DNA from: Paenibacillus sp. FSL H8-0548
GTDB lineage: Bacteria > Bacillota > Bacilli > Paenibacillales > Paenibacillaceae
Reading direction: 5' to 3'
Length of the DNA stretch: 64,000 nt
Assembly: GCF_038630985.1 (NCBI RefSeq)
Contig: NZ_CP152049.1
Location: 5,352,501 to 5,416,500 of the forward strand
The translations under genes were made by a program, and so were the position numbers. Of this stretch, positions 44,021-52,644 are shown piece after piece. Under the pieces are notes generated by a model, which worked only from the letters and a program-made list of their open reading frames with translations, made no database searches and had not been told where the DNA came from. How positions within the stretch are numbered: the first letter of the stretch is position 1; each line of letters starts with the position of its first letter.

Positions 44021-45436
44021 ATGAGTTCAAATATGACAGATGGCAAAACCATTATTTTGCGATTGGAGATTGATACGAATCTCGCCCAGTTCGGACGCGC
44101 GGCAACAGCAATTGAGCAAGCCAAAGGCGACATCATCGCCATAGACGTCATACATACAGATCGCAATAAGAGTCTGCGTGACTTAACCGTCAAAATTTCT
44201 GAGCACGGCGCCGCCGAACGGCTGACAACCGCACTGAAATCACTAGAGGGCATTCGATTGGTTCATATTTCCGATCGCACCTTCCTGCTTCATCTAGGCG
44301 GAAAAATAACCGTTCAGCCTAAAACCCCTATCCAAAACCGTGATGATTTATCACGTGTTTATACACCCGATGTCGCTAGAGTGTGTCAAGCCATCTTCGA
44401 GGAGCCGTCCAAAGCCTACACCCTCACTGTCAAAAGAAATATGGTCGCCGTCGTTTCCGATGGGAGCGCTGTTCTTGGGCTAGGCAATATCGGCCCCTAT
44501 GCAGCTATGCCGGTTATGGAAGGCAAGGCAATGCTGTTCAAGCAATTCGCAGACGTCGATGCCTTCCCGATCTGTCTCGACACACAGGATACGGAAGCAA
44601 TTATCGCTACGATCATTAATATTGCTCCTGCGTTTGGCGGCATTAATCTCGAGGATATTTCCGCGCCGCGCTGCTTTGAAATCGAGCAAAGATTGCGGGG
44701 CGTGCTTGACATCCCTGTTTTTCACGATGACCAGCATGGAACAGCCGTTGTTCTATATGCAGGCTTGCTCAATGCGCTAAAGCTCACTGGTCGCAAGCTG
44801 AGCGAGGCTCGTATTGTCGTCTGCGGGATCGGAGCTGCTGGTACCGCCTGCTCTAAAATGCTGCTTGCAGGAGGCGCAGAGCATATCGTTGGCGTAGATC
44901 GCGAGGGTATTCTGACCGCTAATCAAACTTACGACAATGCAATGTGGCAATGGTATGCAGAGCATACCAACTCACAACGCCAATCTGGAAGCTTAGCAGA
45001 TGCGTTAAAGGATGCAGATGTATTCATTGGCGTCTCGGCAGGTGGAATACTTACCCGCGCTCTTATCGAGACGATGGCAAAGGACCCCGTTGTATTCGCA
45101 ATGGCGAATCCTGAGCCTGAGATCCGGCCAGAGCTTGCGGAGGACATCGTTGCTGTCTTCGCAACAGGACGATCCGATTACCCCAATCAGATTAACAATG
45201 TGCTATGCTTTCCTGGAATTTTCCGCGGAGCTCTCGACAGCCGTGCCACAACGATAAATGAAGAAATGAAGCTTGCTGCGGCGGAGGCGATCGCATCTGT
45301 GATTAGTGATGACGAGCTTAGTCCTATGTATATAGTCCCTAGCGTATTCAACAATCGAGTTGTCGAGGAAGTGCGCCGCCGCGTCATCCAAGCGGCCCAG
45401 CAAAGCGGCGTCTCTCGTCGTCAGACAAGAGAATAG
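44021..45436 (+). CDS. NAD(P)-dependent malic enzyme with N-terminal ACT domain
   Basis: This is a 471-aa protein. Residues about 9-85 form an ACT regulatory domain (two beta-alpha-beta repeats). The malic enzyme part has SRVYTPDVARVC near 107, the MEGKAMLFKQFADVDAFP active-site lysine region near 166, metal ligands in EDISAPRCFEIEQ and FHDDQHGTA, and a Rossmann site VVCGIGAAGTAC near 266. It converts malate to pyruvate and CO2. The ACT domain suggests control by an amino acid or other small ligand. AAGGGAG lies about 9 nt before the ATG. Confidence 0.93.
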   Translation: MSSNMTDGKTIILRLEIDTNLAQFGRAATAIEQAKGDIIAIDVIHTDRNKSLRDLTVKISEHGAAERLTTALKSLEGIRLVHISDRTFLLHLGGKITVQPKTPIQNRDDLSRVYTPDVARVCQAIFEEPSKAYTLTVKRNMVAVVSDGSAVLGLGNIGPYAAMPVMEGKAMLFKQFADVDAFPICLDTQDTEAIIATIINIAPAFGGINLEDISAPRCFEIEQRLRGVLDIPVFHDDQHGTAVVLYAGLLNALKLTGRKLSEARIVVCGIGAAGTACSKMLLAGGAEHIVGVDREGILTANQTYDNAMWQWYAEHTNSQRQSGSLADALKDADVFIGVSAGGILTRALIETMAKDPVVFAMANPEPEIRPELAEDIVAVFATGRSDYPNQINNVLCFPGIFRGALDSRATTINEEMKLAAAEAIASVISDDELSPMYIVPSVFNNRVVEEVRRRVIQAAQQSGVSRRQTRE

Positions 45437-45703
45437 AGGTCTGCAGCCTAAATTGTCGCTTAGTAAAAAAAGTTTGAAACCTGTCAGCGGGGAATCACGT
45501 ATTCCATAATAGGGCTTAGGCCTCAAACTAATGACAACTATCATCTTTTTCTGCTTATCAAATATGTTATAATTAAAATATTAAGCGCTAAAGCGTTTTT
45601 TGCAACAAGCTGCAGCATAGGTTAGCACATAATGAATTAATACTCACTCTATGTCGTTAAGCAGGCTTAATGTGTAGTTCGTTGACGGAAAGGGAGCCTG
45701 GTA

Positions 45704-46357
45704 ATGTTTCAAGCTGTAGTTGATTTTTTAAAGGATTTCGGGCCACTAGGCTTGTTTATTCATGCGTTTCTGGATGCTGTTATTTTTCCCATTCCTGCTT
45801 TTTTTCTTCAAGTTTCATTAAGCATACTAAATCCATCTACCGCATTATGGCTGGCAACAGTGGGCTATATCGCCTGCCTCCTAGGTACACCTGTCGGGTA
45901 TTATCTTGGGAAGGTAATGGGCAAATCAGTCCTATATAAGTTTCTGAAGAAAGAATGGATCGATGCTGCAACAGATCGATTTCAGAAGAACGGTGAAGCT
46001 GCCATTCTTATTGGCTCCTTTACCCCCATCCCCTTTAAGGTTTTCACCATTTTGTCAGGCTGCTTAAACTTTCCAATATGGAGATTAATAGGCTACGCAG
46101 CGATCGGACGTGGTTTGAAGTTTTATATTGTTGGTCTCTTGTTTTATTTCTACGGACGTGCGGCGGAGGGCATGGTTAAAAATGTATCCTTGTATATCTT
46201 CGTAGTCGCCGTGCCTATCATCATTATTTTCCTGTTGATTCGCAAGAGAAGAAACAAAAAGAAAGCGCTGGCAAATAAGCAGGCCGAGGCTGCAGCAGAG
46301 CAGAGCGGGCAGGTTATACAAAGCGAAAACACAAGCACAGTACAAATTGATTCCTAA
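45704..46357 (+). CDS. VTT-domain (YqaA/DedA-like) membrane protein
   Basis: This 217-aa protein has about five membrane helices and the VTT pattern: re-entrant HAFLDAVIFPIPAF near 21-34, GTPVGYYLGKVMG near 64, and GSFTPIPFKVFTILSGCL near 105. It belongs to the SNARE-associated/VTT superfamily, whose members are flippase-like. A basic cytoplasmic tail (RKRRNKKK) and a polar C-terminus follow. AAAGGGAG is about 9 nt before the ATG. A TATAAT at about 45570 may be its -10. The terminator at 46411 ends it and appears to be the parent of the tandem array beyond. Confidence 0.88.
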   Translation: MFQAVVDFLKDFGPLGLFIHAFLDAVIFPIPAFFLQVSLSILNPSTALWLATVGYIACLLGTPVGYYLGKVMGKSVLYKFLKKEWIDAATDRFQKNGEAAILIGSFTPIPFKVFTILSGCLNFPIWRLIGYAAIGRGLKFYIVGLLFYFYGRAAEGMVKNVSLYIFVVAVPIIIIFLLIRKRRNKKKALANKQAEAAAEQSGQVIQSENTSTVQIDS

Positions 46358-46410
46358 CATTTGAGTGATCACTCGGGGATAACGCTCGCTCCCATATACG
46401 TGCCTAGCAC

Positions 46411-46461
46411 AAAAGAACACATAATTGCTTTGTTACTATAAGCAACTATGTGTTCTTTTTT
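46411..46461 (+). terminator. rho-independent terminator after the VTT gene
   Basis: The stem AAAGAACACATA / TATGTGTTCTTT has an inner TTGCTT / AAGCAA extension and ends in six T's. Its right half (TAAGCAACTATGTGTTCTT) is the template-like first unit of the tandem array that follows. Confidence 0.9.
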
Positions 46462-47111
46462 CTGTACGTTTTCGACCGTCTCCAGCCACTAATCCAACCT
46501 CATAAGCACCTATGTGTGCTTATCGTGCAAGTATGTCTGCTGTTTTTACGCCATAAGCACCTATGTGTTCTTATCCACACGATTTGACCGTCTCCAGCCA
46601 CTAATCCAACCTCATAAGCACCTATATGTGCTTATCGTGCAAGAATGTCTGCTGTTTTTACGCCATAAGCACCTATGTGTTCTTATCCACACGATTTGAC
46701 CGTCTCCAGCCACTAATCCAACCTCATAAGCACCTATATGTGCTTATCCGCACGATTTGATCGTCTCCAGCCACTAATCCAACCTCATAAGCACCTATAT
46801 GTGCTTATCGTGCAAGAATGTCTGCTGTTTTTACGCCATAAGCACCTATGTGTTCTTATCCACACGATTTGACCGTCTCCAACCACTAATCCAACCTCAT
46901 AAGCAGCTATATGTGCTTATCGTGCAAGAATGTCTGCTGTTTTTACGCCATAAGCACCTATGTGTTCTTATCCACACGATTTGACCGTCTCCAGCCACTA
47001 ATCCAACGCCATAAGCACCTATGTGTTCTTATCCACACGATTTGACCGTCTCCAGCCACTAATCCAACCTCATAAGCACCTATGTGTGCTTATCGTGCAA
47101 GTATGTCTGCT
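46437..47111 (+). repeat. tandem array of 12 hairpin units (51-bp and 61-bp types)
   Basis: Every unit begins with a small hairpin, ATAAGCAC-CTATRT-GTGCTTAT or the variant ending GTGTTCTTAT. Type A (51 bp) continues CGTGCAAGAATGTCTGCTG to TACGC; type B (61 bp) continues CCACACGATTTGACCGTC to CAACCT. The order from 46437 is: B-like (64 bp), A 46501, B 46552, A 46613, B 46664, hybrid B 46725, A 46786, B 46837, A 46898, B 46949, B 47010, partial A 47071-47111. Copies are nearly identical. Short open frames across it are by-products of the repeat. Confidence 0.95.
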
Positions 47112-47177
47112 ACTATATATCTCAAAATGTGGACTACCTAAAAGTCTCGGCCTGCAACCTTTACATGTAATGCAAAC

Positions 47178-47240
47178 AAAAAATCAGCCCGTGACCCGCT
47201 GTCCATATAAGAACAGGTGGATACACAAGCTGATTTTTTT
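47178..47240. terminator. bidirectional terminator between the repeat array and the NlpC gene
   Basis: AAATCAGC / GCTGATTT forms the base stem, with inner CCTGTTC / GGACAG-type pairing, and A- and T-runs lie on both sides. It serves the minus-strand NlpC/P60 gene that ends at 47296. Confidence 0.75.
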
Positions 47241-47295
47241 CATTTATGATAGTGGCTGTTATAGCTTGATGAGTTGCGATAGCCTTTTATTAATT

Positions 47296-48312
47296 TTATA
47301 GTGCGCTTCCGCCAAACACCATACGATACTCCCAGTGAGTTCCTTCAATGCTGCTAACCGTAACGCCGCCGCCCTCAACCGAATACGTATGCAGCACCTT
47401 GCCGTCTCCTAGATAAATGCCATCGTGCGAAATCGTTGCCTTAGATTTATCTATCCCGCTATATGAGGATGCTTTGGTGCCTTTGTAGGACATGAAAAAA
47501 ACAAGATCCCCACGCTTCAACTGCTTCCAACTCGTCTTGGCTCCGCCCTTATCCTTCACATACTGACCTTGCTGACGTGAATCTGCTGGCAGCTTAATCC
47601 CAAGGGCATCCAGGAAGGCTTGTCTTACAAAATCAGAGCAATCAAATGTTGTTGTTGTGTTTCGATTTGAGCCGTACTCATAAGGCGTGCCCAAATACTT
47701 CATGCCTGCTGCAATTATTTTCTCCACTTTTGCGTCCGTTGACAACTCAGGAGCAGTTACCCCGCCGCCCCCACTATTTCCGTTATTTCCTGATCCATTA
47801 GAAGGGATAGAGCCTGTTATGGTTAGAAATGAATCTTGTGTGCTAACATAACCGCGAATACCGTTTCCATCCTGTACCTCATACCAATAGCTGTTGGTTT
47901 TCGCAAGAATGGTTATCTGCTCACCCTTCTTTAAATAGCGAATCCTCTCACCAGATGTGGATGCAGCCTTTCGAAACGAGACCGATGCTTTAGCTACTGC
48001 GTTGCCGGTTTGAACCGCAGTATCCTTTTTAAGCTCAATATATTGCGAAGAAGTTGATATGTATCCGGTTTTGCCTGAGGAATCCGTCACTTTGTACCAA
48101 TACGAATTCACCTTATCAATTACCGTTACTTGCTCGCCTTTCTTTAAGTTGCGAATAATCGATGCTGATGTAGAGGGAGATGTGCGCATATTTACGCCGG
48201 ATTGTACCTCTCCTGTTTGTGCTGCCAATGCTGCTGGTACTGAAATCGAGCTAAACAATAATGCAGCCGTTAACGTTGCTGTTGCTATCCTTTTTTTCAT
48301 GGTGTAATGCAA
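47296..48312 (-). CDS. secreted NlpC/P60 peptidoglycan hydrolase with two SH3b domains
   Basis: This 338-aa protein has a signal peptide (cleavage likely after ALAAQ near residue 32), two bacterial SH3 domains (about 36-93 and 105-165, each with VNMRTSPSTS or VSFRKAAST starts), a Gly/Ser/Asn linker (about 170-187) and an NlpC/P60 domain. That domain has catalytic Cys in TTFDCSDFVRQAF, His in ISHDGIYLGDG and a third polar residue near HTYS. It cuts gamma-D-glutamyl bonds in wall peptides. The TTG at 48312 lies 8 nt after AGGAGG, better than the ATG four codons on. It is transcribed towards the tandem array. Confidence 0.93.
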   Translation of the reverse strand: MHYTMKKRIATATLTAALLFSSISVPAALAAQTGEVQSGVNMRTSPSTSASIIRNLKKGEQVTVIDKVNSYWYKVTDSSGKTGYISTSSQYIELKKDTAVQTGNAVAKASVSFRKAASTSGERIRYLKKGEQITILAKTNSYWYEVQDGNGIRGYVSTQDSFLTITGSIPSNGSGNNGNSGGGGVTAPELSTDAKVEKIIAAGMKYLGTPYEYGSNRNTTTTFDCSDFVRQAFLDALGIKLPADSRQQGQYVKDKGGAKTSWKQLKRGDLVFFMSYKGTKASSYSGIDKSKATISHDGIYLGDGKVLHTYSVEGGGVTVSSIEGTHWEYRMVFGGSAL

Positions 48313-48651
48313 ACTTTACGCCTCCTTGGTTTAAAAACAGTTTAGGTGTAACGGTCTCTGCTCTCATTGTAAATTCGAATAGATTCGACAAGTATCGACC
48401 AATATTCCTATTTGCTTACTCATTTAACTAGGAATTAAGAATCATGAATTTTCACAAACAATACACAAAAAAGACATCTCCGCTTAAGAGATGCCTAATA
48501 GCCCATTGCATTTATAATTTACGCATATTATGACGTAGATCAATATATATATATTTTTAAATTCATGACCTTTGTCTACCGCTTGTTTCCATGACTTTAG
48601 AACTAATAAATTAGAATTTTCTCTTTATTTGGTAACAATTACCGATTATTT
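48313..48651. other. intergenic region upstream of the NlpC gene
   Basis: This 339-bp gap holds the terminator of the cation exporter (48467-48495), the 5' region of the NlpC/P60 gene with a perfect AGGAGG site, and an AT-rich stretch near 48537-48560. A palindrome TCGAAT-CT-ATTCGA or its complement occurs around 48375. No ORF or RNA gene was seen. Confidence 0.45.
48467..48495 (-). terminator. terminator of the cation exporter transcript
   Basis: On the minus strand the stem GGCATCTC / GAGATGTC with a 7-nt loop is followed by six T's. It lies about 155 bp beyond the gene's stop. Confidence 0.75.
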
Positions 48652-49563
48652 TCAGTGGTTATTTAGTCCATTCATCTCTATATGCTTAATGAGCTCCTGA
48701 GGCTCAACATGAACATGTACACTCATAATATTATGCTTCCGTCCCATACGCTGCTCGATTTCATCGCTAATCCGATGACTTTCGATAAGGGTAAGCTGGG
48801 GATCTACCTGTACAATAACATCAACAAGCACATGGCTGCCATGTACTCTTGCCTTAATATCCTTGATCGATTTTACACCTTTCGTTTTGGCAATTGTTGC
48901 TCTCAGAGAAGACAGCTCATTCTCGTCGAAACCGTCGGTAAGCGCGTGAGTTGAGCTATAGAAAATATCCCATGCTGTTTTGCAAATAATGAGACCTACC
49001 GCTATCGCTGCAACTGGATCAAGCCATGGCAAGCCAAACTGAGCTCCGATAATTCCGATTGCCGCTCCAATACTGACAAGCGCATCCGATAAATTATCTT
49101 TGGCGGCTGCTAGCAGAGCTTGATTGTTTATGCGCAGCGCCAGCTTTTTATTATAAAAATAAACACCTAGCATACAAACAGCCGCAAACAGAGCAACCCA
49201 TGCTGTAATGAGGTTCGGGGTATGCTGAGTTGGAGAAAATAACGATTTGACCGCAGTAATCAACACCTGAATGCCGACAGTAGCCATAATAAAAGATGCA
49301 ATAAGCGCTGCGATAGTTTCCGCGCGAAAATGTCCATAAGGATGATCTTTGTCCGGTGGCTTCTGAGATATTCGCAGGCCAATCAATACCGCTGCTGATG
49401 CAACGATATCCGTCAAGTTGTTAAATCCATCTGCTACAAGAGCTCCTGACACAAACCAGTAGCCGGCAGCGAGCTTGAGGGCAGACAACACCAAGTAGGC
49501 AGCTATACTAACCCAAGCACCCTTCTCCCCCTGCTTTATATCATCATACTGATTCAGCTTCAT
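48652..49563 (-). CDS. cation diffusion facilitator (CDF) family exporter
   Basis: This 303-aa protein has six membrane helices (about 13-205) and the metal-site pairs typical of CDF proteins: DGFNNLTDIVAS near 46 (DxxxD) and ARDNLSD-like AAKDNLSDALVS near 153 (DxxxD). A cytoplasmic C-terminal domain carries HGSHVLVDV and VHVHVEP. It exports divalent metal (Zn, Mn or Fe) in exchange for protons; B. subtilis MneP/MneS are of this group. The ATG at 49563 has GGGAGG only 2 nt away, so the true start may be the TTG at 49596. Confidence 0.92.
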   Translation of the reverse strand: MKLNQYDDIKQGEKGAWVSIAAYLVLSALKLAAGYWFVSGALVADGFNNLTDIVASAAVLIGLRISQKPPDKDHPYGHFRAETIAALIASFIMATVGIQVLITAVKSLFSPTQHTPNLITAWVALFAAVCMLGVYFYNKKLALRINNQALLAAAKDNLSDALVSIGAAIGIIGAQFGLPWLDPVAAIAVGLIICKTAWDIFYSSTHALTDGFDENELSSLRATIAKTKGVKSIKDIKARVHGSHVLVDVIVQVDPQLTLIESHRISDEIEQRMGRKHNIMSVHVHVEPQELIKHIEMNGLNNH

Positions 49564-49778
49564 TACCTCCCAAGCGTTAAACTTATGTATTTTCAAGCCT
49601 TGAAATTAGCTTATCGGTATCATACTCGAACGAATGCGTGTGGGTCTAGAGAAACAGTGTTTACCAGGTGCGGACTTTTATGCATAAATGCAACATTTCG
49701 CTCGATTTTAGGATCAGCGATCGTAGCTGCCAGACTGCACAAAGTACAGCAGAAAGCTGACATGACCTGAAAAATAAC

Positions 49779-49799
49779 GAGCTACACTGCAGAATTGCA
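49779..49799 (+). repeat. short dispersed repeat (GAGCTACACTGCAG family), copy 1
   Basis: A 21-bp stretch beginning GAGCTACACTGCAGAATTG is identical to the reverse complement of 58674-58694. It lies exactly where the recognisable coding sequence of the decayed ABC ATPase begins. Confidence 0.75.
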
Positions 49800-49811
49800 T
49801 TAGAAATAAGC

Positions 49812-50245
49812 ATTACAGAGGTAATCGCGACGAACCTTCCACAGGATCCAATAGCCCCGGAAGGATTGTCCGTTCATCAGCTTGTCAAGCAAGGACGCTG
49901 GCCCAGAATACTTCGACCATATTGCTTGATGAGCCTACAACCTATTTAGATATGGCGCATCAAATCGAAATTCTTGATCTGCTGTTTGACTTAAATGAGC
50001 AAAAAAATCGCACCATCGTTATGGTGCTTCACGATATTAATCTTGCATGTCGTTACGCGCATCATATCGTTGCCGTGAAAGATGGGCATATCCATGCGCA
50101 AGGCAAGCCAGAGGACATCATTGACGAGGAGCTCATCCGGTCCGTATTTCAGATGGACTGTCAAATAAACATCGATCCGATCTTCGGGACGCCGATGTGC
50201 ATCCCTTATGGCAAAGGCCGCAAGCTCAAGGCTGCCAATAAATAA
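49812..50245 (+). pseudogene. decayed siderophore-type ABC transporter ATPase
   Basis: The 3' part reads LLDEPTTYLDMAHQIEIL and VMVLHDINLACRYA, the Walker B and switch region of FecE/YusV-type iron-siderophore ATPases, and runs to the stop at 50243-50245. Upstream, in another frame, 49833-49901 encodes NLPQDPIAPEGLSVHQLV and KQGRW, which normally lies about 80 codons earlier in the same protein. Walker A, the helical subdomain and the signature motif are missing, so the gene has lost its 5' end and suffered an internal deletion with a frameshift. No partner permease or binding protein is nearby. A good terminator still follows. Confidence 0.88.
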
Positions 50246-50249
50246 ACGA

Positions 50250-50296
50250 AAAAAATGGTGAAGCAGAGGCGGAATATTCTGCTTCACCATTTTTTT
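50250..50296. terminator. bidirectional terminator after the ABC ATPase remnant
   Basis: The stem AAATGGTGAAGCAGA / TCTGCTTCACCATTT is nearly perfect, flanked by A- and T-runs. Confidence 0.88.
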
Positions 50297-50323
50297 ATTT
50301 TGATCAGCGCCAGCCAGCGTTTC

Positions 50324-50373
50324 AAAAAAAGAAGCGTCGACCCGCAAGGTTCCCCTCGCAGGTCGACGCTCTT
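50324..50373 (-). terminator. rho-independent terminator of the ABC-F gene
   Basis: The minus-strand stem AGCGTCGACCTGCGAGG / CCTTGCGGGTCGACGCT is followed by TC and seven T's, just past the ABC-F stop. Confidence 0.88.
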
Positions 50374-50386
50374 CTATCATTGCGGC

Positions 50387-52006
50387 CTAAACCGCGTACA
50401 TACGCTCACGAAGCGCTTTTACCTCAGCACTTTCAAGGTACTCGTCATAAGTCATCATCCGGTCGATTACACCATTTGGTGTAATTTCTACGATGCGGTT
50501 AGCAATCGTTTGAACGAACTGATGGTCATGAGAGGTAAATAGAATGGTGCAATCCGTATCCGTCAAGCCATTGTTCAGAGCCGTAATGGATTCTAGATCC
50601 AAGTGATTCGTTGGCTCATCCAAAATAAATACGTTCGCGCCTTCAAGCATCATCTTAGAGAGCATGCAGCGAACCTTTTCTCCTCCGGACAATACGCTTG
50701 CTTTCTTCATTGCATCGTCACCTGAGAAGAGCATACGGCCTAAGAAGCCGCGAATGAATGTCTCATCCGGGTCCTTCGAATATTGACGCAGCCACTCCAC
50801 AAGATTCAAATCCACCCCATCGAAATAAGGAGAGTTGTCTTTCGGGAAATAAGCCTGCGAAGTTGTTACGCCCCATGAATAGCTGCCTGCATCTGCTTCA
50901 ACCTCGCCGACTAGCAGCTGGAATAGCAATGTTTTTGGCATGCTGTTCGGACCGACGAAAGCAACCTTGTCGCCTTTATTAAGTGCAATAGTCAGGTTGT
51001 CGATTACTTTTTCTCCATCAATTGTCTTCGTCAAGCCGTCAACAAGCAAGAGCTGCTTGCCTGCCTCACGCTCGCCTTTGAAGAGAATAAACGGATATTT
51101 ACGGTTCGATGGACGAATGTCATCAAGCGAAATTTTCTCAAGCAGCTTCTGTCTTGACGTTGCTTGCTTCGCCTTCGATTTGTTCGCGCTAAAGCGTTGA
51201 ATAAACGCCTGAAGCTCTTTAACTTTGTCTTCTTTCTTCTTGTTCTCTCCGCGCATCAGCTGCAAAGCAAGCTGGCTGGATTCGTACCAGAAGTCGTAGT
51301 TGCCGACATACATTTGAATTTTACCGAAGTCAATGTCCGCAATATGCGTACAAACCGTGTTCAGGAAATGCCTGTCATGGCTGACAACGATTACAGTACC
51401 TTGATAATCTGCAAGGAAATCTTCCAGCCAACGAATAGACTCGATGTCCAAGTGGTTGGTAGGCTCATCGAGCAGCAGAATGTTCGGAGAGCCGAACAAC
51501 GCTTGTGTCAGCAATACGCGAACCTTCTCATTGCCGCTCAGCTCTGCCATCTTCTTGTCATGCAGATCTGGTGTAATGCCAAGGCCGTTAAGCATCTCAG
51601 CAGCTTCCGATTCGGCTTCCCAGCCGTTCATGTCTGCAAATTCTGCTTCAAGCTCACCTGCACGCATGCCGTCTTCGTCAGTAAAGTCAGCCTTTGTATA
51701 CAAAGCATCCTTCTCTTTCATTACCTCATAAAGACGCTTATGACCCATCATTACGGTCTCAAGTACCACAGACTCATCATATTCATAATGGTTCTGCTTC
51801 AGCACAGCTAGTCTCTCGCCCGGCGTAATATGCACTTCTCCGTGAGATTGCTCTACTTCTCCGGATAATATTTTCAAAAAGGTTGATTTACCTGCACCGT
51901 TTGCGCCGATCAAGCCGTAACAATTGCCTGGTGTAAACTTAATGCTTACATCTTCAAAAAGCGCCCGCTTCCCGAAACGGAGCGTAATGCCACTTGTGCT
52001 AATCAT
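50387..52006 (-). CDS. ABC-F family ATPase (YkpA-like)
   Basis: This 539-aa protein has two fused ATPase domains without membrane helices. Domain 1 has Walker A GANGAGKST (about 35-43), signature LSGNEKVRVLL and Walker B LLLDEPTNHLD. A charged linker (about 240-310) joins the two. Domain 2 has signature LSGGEKVRCML and FILDEPTNHLD, but its Walker A is GPNSMPKTL, lacking the GxGKS/T core. ABC-F proteins act on ribosomes as translation factors or antibiotic-protection factors; length and sequence fit the YkpA housekeeping group (540 aa). The ATG at 52006 is preferred to the longer frame. Confidence 0.92.
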   Translation of the reverse strand: MISTSGITLRFGKRALFEDVSIKFTPGNCYGLIGANGAGKSTFLKILSGEVEQSHGEVHITPGERLAVLKQNHYEYDESVVLETVMMGHKRLYEVMKEKDALYTKADFTDEDGMRAGELEAEFADMNGWEAESEAAEMLNGLGITPDLHDKKMAELSGNEKVRVLLTQALFGSPNILLLDEPTNHLDIESIRWLEDFLADYQGTVIVVSHDRHFLNTVCTHIADIDFGKIQMYVGNYDFWYESSQLALQLMRGENKKKEDKVKELQAFIQRFSANKSKAKQATSRQKLLEKISLDDIRPSNRKYPFILFKGEREAGKQLLLVDGLTKTIDGEKVIDNLTIALNKGDKVAFVGPNSMPKTLLFQLLVGEVEADAGSYSWGVTTSQAYFPKDNSPYFDGVDLNLVEWLRQYSKDPDETFIRGFLGRMLFSGDDAMKKASVLSGGEKVRCMLSKMMLEGANVFILDEPTNHLDLESITALNNGLTDTDCTILFTSHDHQFVQTIANRIVEITPNGVIDRMMTYDEYLESAEVKALRERMYAV

Positions 52007-52052
52007 TCGTTTAATCCCGTCCTTCACTACATTATCAATATATATCGAACCA

Positions 52053-52634
52053 TTATACCACAATATGCTCAGAAACCGAACCCTCTTTTGCCCTGCGGCC
52101 TGTCTTTCTGATCATTCGCCAAATCGTCCAAGCGCTTGCTCCATAAAGCAAGGCACTCAAATAAAATAAAATGTTGATCGTTAGCCAGTCTATCAAGTAG
52201 CCTCCCAATATGACAGCAAAGCCCGAAGCAATAGAAGTCCAAAAATGATAAGACCCTATTCCAGCCCCTCTCGCTCCAGGCTCGGTATAATCGGCCAGCA
52301 GCAAGCGCTCACTCATTCTTTGCATCGCATTGCAGGTTCCCATTATGAGCTGCAGCACAAGTACCCAACTATAGGACATGGTCCACGGAAAAGCAAGCAT
52401 AGCCCCCATCATGCCAAGCGAGCTGACAACAAGCATCGCCGAGCCATGCTTATCCAGTCTAGGCGCAATCCACTGTGAGACAGCGGCAGAGCTTATCGTA
52501 AATACAGCAAAGGCGAGGCCGTATTTGGAGAAGCTGTTGCCAAGATTTTTGAGAAACAATAAATAATAGGGATAAATCATGCCAGCAGCTAATGTCATCA
52601 TGCTTTGCGAGCGTATCAGCCATTTCAAGTTCAT
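52053..52634 (-). CDS. half-size MFS-type membrane protein (six helices)
   Basis: This 193-aa protein has six predicted membrane helices, an MFS-like loop after helix 2 (APRLDKHGS, in place of the usual G-x-x-x-D-R-x-G-R) and a basic C-terminus. Full MFS transporters have 12 helices, so this is either a natural half-size member that dimerises or a truncated copy. The ATG at 52634 has AGGAGG 6 nt upstream, so it is a genuine gene start. It begins 10 bp after the FAD oxidase gene, suggesting joint expression. Confidence 0.75.
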   Translation of the reverse strand: MNLKWLIRSQSMMTLAAGMIYPYYLLFLKNLGNSFSKYGLAFAVFTISSAAVSQWIAPRLDKHGSAMLVVSSLGMMGAMLAFPWTMSYSWVLVLQLIMGTCNAMQRMSERLLLADYTEPGARGAGIGSYHFWTSIASGFAVILGGYLIDWLTINILFYLSALLYGASAWTIWRMIRKTGRRAKEGSVSEHIVV

Positions 52635-52644
52635 AAGCCGCCTC

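Noticed and set aside
46437..47111. Possible CRISPR array
   Set aside because: Spacers are not unique: only two spacer types alternate and they are themselves conserved. Each repeat is a hairpin, and no cas genes are present.
46514..47301. Three open frames of 61-92 codons in the tandem array
   Set aside because: They encode the same repeated peptide because the DNA repeats, have no ribosome site, and lie downstream of a terminator.
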